From the NCBI RefSeq assembly GCF_000013365.1, contig NC_007778.1, forward strand, positions 3,906,001 to 3,970,000: a stretch of 64,000 bases of DNA, written 5' to 3'. Made by a program: the position numbers and the translations under genes. The notes below the pieces were generated by a model, which saw only the letters and a list, made by a program, of their open reading frames with translations, was not told the origin of the DNA and made no database searches. The DNA is from Rhodopseudomonas palustris HaA2 (GTDB taxonomy: Bacteria > Pseudomonadota > Alphaproteobacteria > Rhizobiales > Xanthobacteraceae). This document shows, one piece after another, positions 50,019 through 59,131 of the stretch; the stretch's first letter is position 1, and each line of letters starts with the position of its first letter.

Positions 50019-51122
50019 TCATCCGTCGAGCCCCAGAGTCTTCAGCCCGTCATTGAGCTGCTTGAGCCGCTCGGCATTGCCCGCCACCGCCTGCCGTGCC
50101 TGCGCCTGCGCCTGCTTCACCTTGTCGCCGTCGCCCAGCACCATATAGGCACGCACCAGCCGCAGCCATCCCTCGACGTCGTCGCCGTTCTGCTGCAGCC
50201 GGGCTGCGAGCTTGTCGACCATGCCGCGGATCATCGCGCTGCGGTCGGCCTCGCTCATGTTTTGCGCCGAAGCGATCGTCTCGTCGGGCAGCGCCGGCAG
50301 CGGCGCACCCTCGATCCGGGCGATCTGCGCCTGCAGCATCGGCTTCCACGGCGCATCGGCGGGAGCCTTTTCCAGCATCGCGCGCCACATCGCCGCGGCG
50401 TCCTTCGGCCGGCCGTCCTGCTCGGCGGCGAGGCCGAGGAAATACCTCGCCTTGACCTCGTCGGCGTTCAGCTTGACCGCGCGCTCGAATGCCGACTTGG
50501 CGTCGGCGGTGACCACCCCGCCCGCCGCCATCGACAGCACCTCGCCGAGATCGGCGTGGCGGTCCGCGGTTTCGCCGGCATAGGTCAGCGAATTTCGATA
50601 GGCGCGCGCGGCGTCGTCGAACCGACCGAGCTTGGCCAGCACCGGCGCCAGCACGGTCCAGCCGCGGCCGTCGGTCGGATTCTTCTCGAGATGCGCCTCG
50701 ACCTGCGCCACCAGATTTTCGAGCGGCTGCGACGCGGCGGCGGTCTTGGTCCGGCTCGCCAGCGGATCGTCGCCCTGCATCGGCGAGCCGAGCGGCAGAT
50801 AGATCGCGAGCGCCAACGCCGGCAGTCCGACCAGCGCGAACACCGCGACCCCTCGCCGCGGCCCGCGGCGCGTCGTCACCGGCGCCACGGTTTCGGGATC
50901 GGCGCTGGCCAGCAATCGCCGGCCGATTTCGACGCGGGCGGCGGAGGCTTCGGCAGGGCCGATCAGACCGATGGCGGCGTCGCGGTCGATCTCCGCAAGC
51001 TGGTCCTTGTAGACATTGGCTTCGCTGCCCTCGCGCTCGGCGCGGACGCCGCGACCGAGCGGCCACAGCACGGCGAACACCGCGACGGCCGTCATGATCG
51101 CCAACACAAACCACAAGGCCAT
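50019..51122 (-). CDS. ccmI: Cytochrome c maturation protein CcmI/CycH
   Basis: Apocytochrome c chaperone. The 367 residues begin with a membrane helix (MALWFVLAIMTAVAVFAVLW) and a second near residues 90-110 (VAVFALVGLPALALAIYLPL). A cytosolic-facing charged loop sits between them, and a long TPR region follows (AVKLNADEVKARYFLGLAAE, VEGWLRLVRAYMVLGDGDK). The frame extends upstream to 51227, but the ATG at 51122 gives the standard N-terminus, although no clear ribosome site precedes it. It is the first gene of ccmIEFH, 111 bp ahead of ccmE. An FNR/FixK box lies 134-147 bp upstream. Confidence 0.94.
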   Translation of the reverse strand: MALWFVLAIMTAVAVFAVLWPLGRGVRAEREGSEANVYKDQLAEIDRDAAIGLIGPAEASAARVEIGRRLLASADPETVAPVTTRRGPRRGVAVFALVGLPALALAIYLPLGSPMQGDDPLASRTKTAAASQPLENLVAQVEAHLEKNPTDGRGWTVLAPVLAKLGRFDDAARAYRNSLTYAGETADRHADLGEVLSMAAGGVVTADAKSAFERAVKLNADEVKARYFLGLAAEQDGRPKDAAAMWRAMLEKAPADAPWKPMLQAQIARIEGAPLPALPDETIASAQNMSEADRSAMIRGMVDKLAARLQQNGDDVEGWLRLVRAYMVLGDGDKVKQAQAQARQAVAGNAERLKQLNDGLKTLGLDG

Positions 51123-51255
51123 GCGAGGAGGGTTCCGGTGAGAGCGCAAACGCCGGCTGCGACGCGGTCGAAATCCGGCCGGGTTACACCATGGCCGGAC
51201 CGCCGGCGCAATTGACATTTGCGACACCGGGATACGGCACCGCAGCGCTCAAATC

Positions 51256-51269
51256 TTGATATGAATCAA
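51256..51269 (-). promoter_or_regulatory. FNR/FixK-type operator upstream of ccmI
   Basis: TTGAT-ATGA-ATCAA is a perfect dyad and matches the FNR/FixK consensus TTGAT-N4-ATCAA at all ten positions; flanking bases extend it to CTTGATATGAATCAAG. It lies just after the stop of the upstream gene. If it acts at -41.5 for the minus strand, transcription would begin near 51221, about 100 bases before ccmI. The -10 region is not clear. Control by an FNR/FixK/AadR-type protein under low oxygen is inference from the motif. Confidence 0.75.
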
Positions 51270-51279
51270 GGTGTCGCGG

Positions 51280-52680
51280 TCAGCCAGCGCGCGCCGGCTT
51301 GCGCTCCACCACGACCATCGCGCTCTCGGCCGCGCGGCGCATCAGTTGCGCATAATCGTGGCCGAACAGCACTTCGCAGAACCGGATCGCGGCGAGCGCC
51401 TGCATGTGCCGGAACGGCTTCACCCGCGGTTCGCAGCCGCGCAGCGATTGCACCAGCGATTCGGTGGACTTCTCGACATATTGCTGCAGCTCGGAATAGG
51501 TCCGCAGCGTCATCTCGTTGATCGCGAGTTCGCTGGCGTAGTTGCGGCACACCGCGACGAAATCGATCAGCGCCGCCGACTCGTCGACCTCGATCTGATC
51601 GATCCGGCTGTTGGCCGAGATCTCCTTGTCGGGGCGCTGGCGCAGCAGCCGGCGCACCCGGCCGGGGACGCTCTCGATCTCGGATTTCAACGCATTGGAA
51701 ATGTCGACGCGGATCGCGGCGAGCCGCTTGCCCCAGGCCGAATCGCTGCGGATGTCGAGTTCGGTGCGCAGGCCGCGAACGCCGTCATGGACCAGCTTCA
51801 GCTTCTCGGCGACGTTGCTGTAATGGCCGCGCTTGAGCTCGTCGCGCAGATCGGCGGTGAGCTGGGCGATGTCGTGGATCGCCATGGTGACGGCGACGCC
51901 GTAAGGGGTGGCGGCGACCCTGATCTCGTCGTCGGAGCCGGCCACCTTGAGCGCCAGCCGGACGATCTGCCACGGCTGGGTCAGATGCTGCAGGATCATC
52001 GTCAGCGCGAACGGCAGCAGGATCGGGGTCTGCAGCGCCGGCACGTTGAGCGCGGCGATCATCGAATGCACCTGCGAGTCGCCGAAGGTCCGCAGGTTGG
52101 ACGAAAGCTTGCCGTCGAAAGCTTCGAGCGCTTCGCGGTTGGCGAGCACGGCGCCGACGCCGGGTAGGTCCTCGACCGTCGAGGGCGGTCCGACCCGCGA
52201 CATCGCGCGCTGCCGGTCGACGCCCTGTTCCGGATTGATCACCTTGTCGATCGCCTCGGCCGCCGCGAGCTGCAGCTTGCGGACGAGATCGTCGATCTGC
52301 GCCGCGGTGCCGCCGCGCAGGTTGATCAGCCCGCCCTCGAATTCGCGGACCTGGGTCGGGATCGCTTCGCGCACCAGCCATTGCCAGATCGAGCTCAGCG
52401 ACGCCCGGCGGACCTGGCCCGGCCGCGGCTGCTGGCTGTTGTCGATCAGGAACGGCTCCAGCACGCGGAACATCAGCCGCGCCGGATCGTCGGTGCGCGG
52501 GGCCTCGTCTTCACCGTTGCCGCGGACGATCTTGCGCAGTTCCTCGAGCACGAAGCTGGCCACCGCGACCTCTTCGCCGCGCTCCAGCGCGCGCTCGAAC
52601 TCGCGCATCAGCAACGCCTGCGACTGCGGCGGGAGCTGGGCGAGGTAGTCCCTCAGCCGTTCGGTCGGTGTCTGGCTCAT
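51280..52680 (-). CDS. Conserved-looking cytosolic protein of unknown function (466 residues)
   Basis: I do not recognise a family. The sequence is mostly helical and soluble, with no signal peptide. The N-terminal part (MSQTPTERLRDYLAQLPPQS, AVASFVLEELRKIV) and the C-terminal part (FRHMQALAAIRFCEVLFGHD) are well-formed helices; the central part contains ALQTPILLPFALTMILQHL. Charged and hydrophobic periodicity argues for a real protein, as does the codon pattern. The ATG at 52680 follows FGR-like sequence without a clear ribosome site; the extension to 52740 is doubtful. It lies upstream of ccmI on the same strand. Confidence 0.8.
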   Translation of the reverse strand: MSQTPTERLRDYLAQLPPQSQALLMREFERALERGEEVAVASFVLEELRKIVRGNGEDEAPRTDDPARLMFRVLEPFLIDNSQQPRPGQVRRASLSSIWQWLVREAIPTQVREFEGGLINLRGGTAAQIDDLVRKLQLAAAEAIDKVINPEQGVDRQRAMSRVGPPSTVEDLPGVGAVLANREALEAFDGKLSSNLRTFGDSQVHSMIAALNVPALQTPILLPFALTMILQHLTQPWQIVRLALKVAGSDDEIRVAATPYGVAVTMAIHDIAQLTADLRDELKRGHYSNVAEKLKLVHDGVRGLRTELDIRSDSAWGKRLAAIRVDISNALKSEIESVPGRVRRLLRQRPDKEISANSRIDQIEVDESAALIDFVAVCRNYASELAINEMTLRTYSELQQYVEKSTESLVQSLRGCEPRVKPFRHMQALAAIRFCEVLFGHDYAQLMRRAAESAMVVVERKPARAG

Positions 52681-52896
52681 GCGCCCGAAAATCTGCACGC
52701 TTGCGGTCGCGCCGGCCGCACGACATGCGCGCCGGGACACTGTCTGACGAGTTAAACAGCGGCGGTGTTAAGAAGGAGTTGAGGCAGCCAGACATCGAAC
52801 AGGATTGATGTTCCACATCAACCGCAACCCAGCGCCGCAACAGATTGGGCAGACTGGGCAATCGGTGATCGGGAGTAGGACGGACGCGCCCGAACG

Positions 52897-53403
52897 CTAG
52901 CCCGCCGCTGTCCACGGCCCGTCATTGGTCCGGCAGGCGGTGCCGCGGGCGATCTCGAGCTGGCGGCCGACCGTGACGCTGTGCGAGAAGCCGCGGCAGG
53001 TCGCGCCCTGCTTGGCATAGGCCGGCCCCGGCACGATGTTGCCATAGCGGCCGGAGGACGGGTTCTTCCACGGCACCGGGGCGCCGGATTCGCCGTGATC
53101 GAGCGCTTCGAGTTCGGCCGCATAAGCCAGCCGGCGATCTTCCGCGTTGAGCAGCGCACCGATCTTCGGCCCGATCAGCCCGCCCATGGCCGCATTGTCG
53201 ACCGCGGCGGCGGCGCCATCGCCGCTCCGGCCGAAATCGGGCGCCACATTGCTGGCAAAGGAATCCACTCGCGCCGCGAGGTTGGTGGTGCGGTCGCAGC
53301 CGGCCAGCGCCAGCGCGCCGAGCAGCAGCAGCGCCGCCGACGAAGGCTTCGCCAACCGCGCCGACGGTCTCGCAGCGCTGGCGATGTCACGCGCAGGCGT
53401 CAT
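52897..53403 (-). CDS. 17-kDa surface antigen-like lipoprotein
   Basis: A 168-residue lipoprotein. The signal peptide ends in the lipobox LALAGC, so the Cys is lipidated and the protein membrane-anchored. The C-terminal block (RYGNIVPGPAYAKQGATCRG, then GTACRTNDGPWTAAG) matches the conserved end of the rickettsial 17-kDa antigen type family, with paired cysteines. The middle is helical. The ATG at 53403 follows GGGGAC. Its role is unknown. It lies downstream of nothing obvious: 104 bp separate it from the kinase gene and 216 bp, empty, from the unknown gene. Confidence 0.85.
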   Translation of the reverse strand: MTPARDIASAARPSARLAKPSSAALLLLGALALAGCDRTTNLAARVDSFASNVAPDFGRSGDGAAAAVDNAAMGGLIGPKIGALLNAEDRRLAYAAELEALDHGESGAPVPWKNPSSGRYGNIVPGPAYAKQGATCRGFSHSVTVGRQLEIARGTACRTNDGPWTAAG

Positions 53404-53507
53404 TGCAGTCCCCAATCCATTCCCCACCAACGTCTTACCCCGAAATCCCTAACGCTCAAGGCAACGGAGCGACAAATTCGGGCGACGCTGTGGCAGCGGC
53501 CGGCTCG

Positions 53508-54902
53508 TTATGCCGCAGGCAGCAGCAATTCCGCGCGCAGGCCGCCGGCCGGGGCGTGGCCGAGAATCAATTCGCCGCCGTAGAGCGCTGCCAGGTCGAC
53601 GACAATCGCCAGCCCCAGACCCGAGCCCGGCTTGCTCTCGTCGAGCCGCTGGCCGCGGCGGGCGACCTGCGCCTGCTCCGCCGCCGACAGGCCGCGGCCG
53701 TCGTCGTCGACGATGATCCGCAGCAGCGGCGTCGGGCCGCGTTCGGCGGTGGCCGCGATCAGCACCCGGCCGACCGCCCATTTGCAGGCATTGTCGACCA
53801 GGTTGCCGACCATCTCCTCGAGGTCCTGCCTCTCGCCGCGGAACTTCAGGCCGCCGGCGATTTCGGTGCGGAGCTGAATCGCCCGGTCGCGGTGGATCTT
53901 CTCCATCGTGCGGCGCAGCGCCTCGATCACCGGTTCGACCTCGGTGACGGTGCCGACCACGGTGAGCCGCGCGGCGATCCGCGCCCGCTCCAGATGATGC
54001 GCGACCTGGTTGCGCATGATCTCGGCCTGCTCCATCACCTTGGCGGCGAGCGGATCGCCCGGGCGCGCCGCGGCCTCATTGACCAGCACCGACAGCGGCG
54101 TCTTGATCGCATGGGCGAGGTTGCCGACATGGGTGCGGGCGCGTTCGACGATCTCGCGATTGGCCTCGATCAGCGCGTTGGTTTCGCGCGCCAGCGGCGC
54201 GATCTCGACCGGAAATTGGCCCTCCAGCCGCTCGGCGCGACCGGAGCGGATGTCGGCGATCGAATGCGAGATGCGGTTCAGCGGCGCCAGGCCGAACCGC
54301 ACCTGGAAGATCGTGGTGAGCACCAGCCCGATCGACAGCGCGATGAAGGTACCTGCGAGATAGTAGTCGAAGGTCCTTGTTTCCTCGAAGATTTCGGTGG
54401 CGTCGCCGGCCACCGTGACGACGAATTTGCCGTCGGCGCCGAGATCGACCGGGCGCTCGACCATGCGCAGCGTCTGGCCCTCCGGCCCCTCGACATAGCC
54501 CTGGCGAACGCCGGAGGCGCCGAGTTCGACGCCCTGATCCGCGAGCCTCGGCAGCTTGCGGTCCCACAGCGAGCGCGAGGCGCGCGGCTCGACCTTGTCG
54601 GTGTCGGTGCGGACGATCTGCCAGTACCAGCCGGACAGCGGCAGATCGAACAGCGGCTCGCCGATCGACTGGAACTGTTCCGGTGCGGCGTCGGGCGTCG
54701 CGACTTCGGCGATGATGGTGCGCAGATAGAGATTGAGCCGCCGGTCGAACGCGCGCTCGGAGGCCTGGCGGTACACCGAGGACAGCACGATGCCGGTGAT
54801 CGCCAGGATCACCACCACCCAGGCGGTGGCGGACAGAAACAGCCGGGTGGCCAGCGAGGTGGTGCGGCGGCGCGGCGGCGCGGGGACGGCCGGGCTCGGC
54901 AT
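53508..54902 (-). CDS. Two-component sensor histidine kinase (PhoQ-like layout)
   Basis: A 464-residue membrane kinase with membrane segments near residues 20-43 and 185-205 enclosing a periplasmic sensor of about 140 residues. The phosphorylated His is H264 in GNLAHAIKTPLSVLVNEA, an H-box with Ala and Ile after His as in PhoQ-type kinases. The ATPase domain shows NLVDNACKWA and GSGLGLAIVVDLAALYGG. It follows its response regulator by 37 bp on the same strand. The signal is unknown. Confidence 0.93.
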   Translation of the reverse strand: MPSPAVPAPPRRRTTSLATRLFLSATAWVVVILAITGIVLSSVYRQASERAFDRRLNLYLRTIIAEVATPDAAPEQFQSIGEPLFDLPLSGWYWQIVRTDTDKVEPRASRSLWDRKLPRLADQGVELGASGVRQGYVEGPEGQTLRMVERPVDLGADGKFVVTVAGDATEIFEETRTFDYYLAGTFIALSIGLVLTTIFQVRFGLAPLNRISHSIADIRSGRAERLEGQFPVEIAPLARETNALIEANREIVERARTHVGNLAHAIKTPLSVLVNEAAARPGDPLAAKVMEQAEIMRNQVAHHLERARIAARLTVVGTVTEVEPVIEALRRTMEKIHRDRAIQLRTEIAGGLKFRGERQDLEEMVGNLVDNACKWAVGRVLIAATAERGPTPLLRIIVDDDGRGLSAAEQAQVARRGQRLDESKPGSGLGLAIVVDLAALYGGELILGHAPAGGLRAELLLPAA

Positions 54903-54939
54903 CAGCCCGGCTTCTGCAGCGACGCCCTCGCCCGCTCGC

Positions 54940-55629
54940 TCACGTGCGGTTCGCCAGCTGGGCGTCGGCCGGCGGCGGCGTCAGCAGATAGCCGAGGCCG
55001 CGCACGGTCTGGATGATGTCGACGTCGAGCTTCTTGCGGATGCGGCCGACGAACACCTCGATGGTGTTGCTGTCGCGGTCGAAATCCTGGTCGTAGAGAT
55101 GCTCCACCAGTTCGGTGCGCGACACCACCCGGCCGGAATGGTGCATCAGATAGGCCAGCAGCCGATACTCGTGCGAGGTCAGCTTGACCGGATGGCCGCG
55201 GACGCTGACGCGGCCGGTGCGGGTGTCGAGCACCACCGGCCCACAGGTCAGTTCGGACTGGGCGTGGCCGGCGCTGCGGCGCAGCAGCGCGCGGATCCGC
55301 GCCAGCACTTCCTCGAGGTGGAACGGCTTGGCGACGTAGTCGTCGGCGCCGGCGTCGAAGCCCTGCACCTTGTCGCTCCAGCGGTCGCGCGCCGTCAGGA
55401 TCAGCACCGGCATCGCGCGGGCGTTGCGGCGCCAGGCTTCCAGCACCGAGATGCCGTCCATCTTCGGCAGGCCGATGTCCAGCACCACCGCGTCATAGGG
55501 CTCGGTGTCGCCGAGGAAGTGCCCCTCCTCGCCGTCGAAGGCGCGGTCGACGACGTAGCCGGCGTCGGTCAGCGCGGTGGTGAGCTGGCGGTTGAGATCG
55601 GGATCATCTTCGACGACGAGCAGCCGCAC
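54940..55629 (-). CDS. OmpR/PhoP-family response regulator
   Basis: A 229-residue regulator: receiver domain with Asp51 in VVLDIGLPKMDG and Lys in YVAKPFHLEE, then a winged-helix domain (KLTSHEYRLLAYLMHHSG, NTIEVFVGRIRKKL). The start is the GTG at 55629, which has GGAG six bases upstream and gives VRLLVVEDDPDLN; the frame to 55713 adds only low-complexity Arg/Ser residues. It pairs with the downstream kinase. Confidence 0.94.
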   Translation of the reverse strand: MRLLVVEDDPDLNRQLTTALTDAGYVVDRAFDGEEGHFLGDTEPYDAVVLDIGLPKMDGISVLEAWRRNARAMPVLILTARDRWSDKVQGFDAGADDYVAKPFHLEEVLARIRALLRRSAGHAQSELTCGPVVLDTRTGRVSVRGHPVKLTSHEYRLLAYLMHHSGRVVSRTELVEHLYDQDFDRDSNTIEVFVGRIRKKLDVDIIQTVRGLGYLLTPPPADAQLANRT

Positions 55630-55738
55630 CTTGAACTCCGCAGTTTCGATGCACGGGCGTTGTGACCGGCGGGAAGAAGATGAGCGGCGGCGGCGTGAAT
55701 GACCGATGAACAACGCCGCCTCGCGGCCGCCTTGCGCA

Positions 55739-56311
55739 TTACTTTTTCTTCACGACGGCCTTCACCAGCCTGTCGATGACGCCGGGGCTGTCCTGCCCGG
55801 TGGCGGCGCAGACCTTCTCGCGGGTCCGGCCGCTGACATAAACGCCTAGCACGCCGAACCGGAAAGCCCAATAGGTCGCCAACAGCGCGGTGGCGCCGAT
55901 CAGCGCGTTGATGGTCTGGATGTCGCCGGTCCAGAATTCGTGCACCAGCACCGTCCACAGCGCGGCGCATTCCAGCGTCAGCTCCCAGGCATAGGCCGGC
56001 CGCCACCAGCGCTGGAACGGATCGTTCGCGACGATCTCGGCGCGGATCGTGGCCTGGGTCTCGCTGATCGCCGTGCGCTGGGTCTCGGCCTCGGCGCGGA
56101 TCGCCTCGGCCCAGCGCGCTTCGGCTTCGGCGATCCGGTCCGGAGCGGCGGCGGGCAGCACGGCCTGCACCGCGGCCGGCGTCGGCTGCGGCGCGCCCAG
56201 CACGTCGGACAGGATCTGTCCCGCGGCACCGCCGAGCGGGCCGCCCAGCGCGCTGCCGAGCAGCGGCGCGCCGAGCGTGATCACCTGTTTGGCGAGATCG
56301 CTCCACTCCAT
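55739..56311 (-). CDS. GTA-type 3TM holin family protein
   Basis: A 190-residue protein with an Ala/Gly-rich hydrophobic N-terminus (GAPLLGSALGGPLGGAAGQI), a helical middle (RAEAETQRTAISETQATIRA), the marker NDPFQRWWRPAYAW and two or three membrane segments (LECAALWTVLVHEF, ALIGATALLATYWAFRFGVL). This matches the three-transmembrane holin family found with gene transfer agents and related prophages. Holins form pores that release endolysin. AGGAG precedes the ATG by six bases. It ends the phage-like region, next to the endolysin-like gene. Confidence 0.88.
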   Translation of the reverse strand: MEWSDLAKQVITLGAPLLGSALGGPLGGAAGQILSDVLGAPQPTPAAVQAVLPAAAPDRIAEAEARWAEAIRAEAETQRTAISETQATIRAEIVANDPFQRWWRPAYAWELTLECAALWTVLVHEFWTGDIQTINALIGATALLATYWAFRFGVLGVYVSGRTREKVCAATGQDSPGVIDRLVKAVVKKK

Positions 56312-56313
56312 GG

Positions 56314-57114
56314 TCAGCTCCTTTTGAAGGCCGCGGCCAGCACGGCGATGAAACGCGCAACTCGCGATGGCGTCGGCTGCGGCCGCGTCGGCGCAACCGG
56401 CAGCTCCGGCGCGAGCGGCGGCGATGCGGCCATCGCGATCGGGCCCTCGCCCAGCGCCGCTTTCCATTTCGCCAGCCAGGCCTTGCGCTGCGACAGCCCG
56501 ATGGTGCCGCCGTTGAGCCTGCGCGTGACGCCGGTGACGTCGTCGGCCGCGGCGAACGGCAGACAGCCGCAGGCGACGAAATCGGCGACGCCGCACAGCA
56601 GGAAATGGCGAGGATCGTTGACGAGGTCGGGCTGCCGGACCAGATCGAGCCCGGTCACCCTGGCGAGCCGCGCATAGCCCTCTCGTCCGGTGGTCTGACA
56701 CGCGCCGCGGCCGCGGAAATTCCAACCGTCGTCGGACCCCGGGGCATTGCCCATCCGGCCGTTATAGACCTTGGCGGCGAGCACCGGCGGATTGTGCGCA
56801 TAGGGCGCAGCACTCTGCAGCGTGCGGAAGCGCGACGGCCACACCTGCATCATCCGCGTCGCGGAGTAGTTCAGGTTCTCGACGATGTCGCGCCCCGCCC
56901 CGCATTCGTGGCTGATCTGCGCCATGACATGCGCGACCAGGAGCGGCGTATCGATGCCGTAGCGGGCGAACACCTCGGAGGCCGAGCCGATCATCCCGGC
57001 GCGCAACCCGGCAATCTTCTGGTCCCCGTTGGGCCACAGGCGCGTCAAGGCCGCGCCGAAGTCGGACGCGACGCGATGGCGCACGATCGCGCCCGTTGAA
57101 TCGGGATTTGGCAT
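56314..57114 (-). CDS. GH19-type endolysin (chitinase-like peptidoglycan hydrolase)
   Basis: A 266-residue lysozyme-fold enzyme. The probable catalytic glutamates are E70 (MAQISHECGAG) and E79 (DIVENLNYSATRM), in the spacing of GH19-like endolysins. YNGRMGNAPGSDDGWNFRGR and the downstream GCLPFAAADD match the substrate-cleft region. A short Pro-rich linker and an Ala-rich tail end the protein. GGAGA lies six bases before the ATG. It is followed two bases later by the holin gene, forming a lysis pair. Confidence 0.87.
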   Translation of the reverse strand: MPNPDSTGAIVRHRVASDFGAALTRLWPNGDQKIAGLRAGMIGSASEVFARYGIDTPLLVAHVMAQISHECGAGRDIVENLNYSATRMMQVWPSRFRTLQSAAPYAHNPPVLAAKVYNGRMGNAPGSDDGWNFRGRGACQTTGREGYARLARVTGLDLVRQPDLVNDPRHFLLCGVADFVACGCLPFAAADDVTGVTRRLNGGTIGLSQRKAWLAKWKAALGEGPIAMAASPPLAPELPVAPTRPQPTPSRVARFIAVLAAAFKRS

Positions 57115-57279
57115 ATCCGCTCTCCAAGAACATGAAGGATTGGCGCCGGCCGGGCTGTGCCGACTGACGCGACGGGAAAGGTCGGCTGACGACAGTCGCG
57201 ACGGCAATCTCATGGCGCCTGATCGAGCTGCCGGCGCTTCGACTGAAATCTCGACTTTCGCCAGGGCCTGACCAGTCCG

Positions 57280-59115
57280 TCAAAGCCCGCGCCGGTTCCA
57301 GCGCCAACCCAGCACCGCGATGTTGAGAATGGTGCCGACGGCGACGGCGCGCGCCTTGATCTGCCGCGAGGCGTCGGCGCGCACGAAGGTGGTGAGGCCG
57401 ACGAACAGCCCGTTGGGTGAGACGATGGTGCCGAGCGGGCTCGCCGAATTGGCGGTCGGTGTCATGTCGGCCGCCGACGGATGCCGCAAATACACCGACG
57501 ATGTGTTGGCGCTGTTGAATGCCGAGACGTTGGCGATCACCTGCACCTCGATCGCCGGCACATTGACGAGCGTGATCGTGATCGAGGAGGTGCCGAGGCT
57601 GGCGGTGGTGTAGTCGATCGCCGGCACGGCGTCCCACATCACGGTGTCGCCGTCGTCGAAGGCATGGAACGCCATGATCTGCGACGCGCCGTTGGTCCGG
57701 AACGCGCCGATCAGCCGGGCCTTGCTGAAACCGGCCGGCAGCGTCGGCGATGTCGGCGATTTCGACGTCAACACATCGACCGCGCCGGTGTCCGGGCGTT
57801 TGATCAGGAAGACGTAGTACCAGGTCGAGGCGGCGAGCGCGGTGTAGCCCGCCGCGCCGTCCGCCGCGCCGTTGCCGGTGCCGGCCGTCCAGACGGCGTT
57901 GGCGTTCTTGGTGACGGCGGCGATCTTCATCAGCGTCGTCGCGTCGGCCGACACCGCCGCGCCGGCCGAAACCGCGATCACCGTGTCGGGGCTCGTCGCA
58001 TCGTTCGACACCACCGCGCCGCTGATGTGGCCGCGCAGCAGCGACAGGTCGCCGCCGCCGAGATTGGCCAGCGCCTGGTCCTGCTGCGCCGCGGTCAGCG
58101 ATTGCGGGCCGGAATGGATCACGCCGCCGGAATTGCCGCCCGCGATCGGCCGCCAGCGCGCCGCGGTGCCGTCGTAGCGCAGGATCGCGGCCTGCTTGCC
58201 GGCGACGATCAGCGGCCCGCCGAGTGCGAAGCGGTTGGCCGCTGCCGACGCCGCCGCCTCGTCCAGCAGCGTGATCGGCTGGCTGCCGACATTGATCACG
58301 GTGACGACGCGGCCTTCGACGCCGCCGGCCAGCCCGGAGAGCTGTCGCGCGGCATCGGACCAGAGCTGCAGCACCGCCGCCGCCGCGAGCCCGGGGGCAT
58401 CATAGTCGTCCTGATCGCTGCCCAGCGGCGGCGGCGCCACCACGCCGGTGAGCGCGATGCCCCGCGGCAGCGTCGCGTTGCCGCTGACGGGATCGATCAG
58501 CAGGGCGTCGACGAAGCTCGCGCCGTCGGCGGAAATCTTCAGCCGGAACGCATCGGAGCCGACCAGGCCGAATTCGGCGCGGCCCGAATAGGCGTTGGAG
58601 AACACCACCGAGGCGGTGTTCGCGGCGCTGTCCTTGGACAATTGCAGACGGACGTCGCCGCTGCCGCCGGCGGCCGGGTCGATCGCGGCGAACAACGCGG
58701 CGTCGGATTTGACGCTGAGCAGGTTCGGCGCGGCGGCCGTGGTATTGACGCCGAGCGACGGCGCGTTGGCGAGCGACATTTGCAGATCGCGCCACTGTGC
58801 GCCGTCGAACACCAGCAGCCCATCGTCGGCGACCGACCACACGCACCAGCCCTGTTTCGGCGCGAGGAACGCCCAGGCGCCGTCCTGCCAGGTCGCGACC
58901 GCATCCGCCTGCCCGCTCCAGGCGCCGCTCGCGCCGGCGGCGACGATGTGGCGCGCGCCCTCGGCCGGGCTCGGCGGCGGCGCCGTGCGATCGCGATCGG
59001 CGACCGCGATCTGGATCGCGGCGTCGAGAATCCGCAGCGCCTCGTTGTGGGTGACGTGCTTCTGCGCCTGGCTCGCCTCGATGAAGGGCAGCCCGAGATT
59101 GGCGGTGGCGGTCAT
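57280..59115 (-). CDS. DUF2793-containing tail-associated protein
   Basis: A 611-residue structural-type protein. The N-terminus (LGLPFIEASQAQKHVTHNEA) is the mark of DUF2793, found in GTA and prophage tail regions; it continues to VWSVADDGLLVFDGAQW near residue 105. The long C-terminal part is Ala/Ser/Thr-rich and beta-like, as in tail fibres or adhesins. It follows the megatron gene by 16 bp, so it is likely expressed with it. Receptor binding is inference. The 165-bp gap to the endolysin gene shows nothing recognisable. Confidence 0.87.
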   Translation of the reverse strand: MTATANLGLPFIEASQAQKHVTHNEALRILDAAIQIAVADRDRTAPPPSPAEGARHIVAAGASGAWSGQADAVATWQDGAWAFLAPKQGWCVWSVADDGLLVFDGAQWRDLQMSLANAPSLGVNTTAAAPNLLSVKSDAALFAAIDPAAGGSGDVRLQLSKDSAANTASVVFSNAYSGRAEFGLVGSDAFRLKISADGASFVDALLIDPVSGNATLPRGIALTGVVAPPPLGSDQDDYDAPGLAAAAVLQLWSDAARQLSGLAGGVEGRVVTVINVGSQPITLLDEAAASAAANRFALGGPLIVAGKQAAILRYDGTAARWRPIAGGNSGGVIHSGPQSLTAAQQDQALANLGGGDLSLLRGHISGAVVSNDATSPDTVIAVSAGAAVSADATTLMKIAAVTKNANAVWTAGTGNGAADGAAGYTALAASTWYYVFLIKRPDTGAVDVLTSKSPTSPTLPAGFSKARLIGAFRTNGASQIMAFHAFDDGDTVMWDAVPAIDYTTASLGTSSITITLVNVPAIEVQVIANVSAFNSANTSSVYLRHPSAADMTPTANSASPLGTIVSPNGLFVGLTTFVRADASRQIKARAVAVGTILNIAVLGWRWNRRGL

Positions 59116-59131
59116 GACGTTTTCCCCTCGT

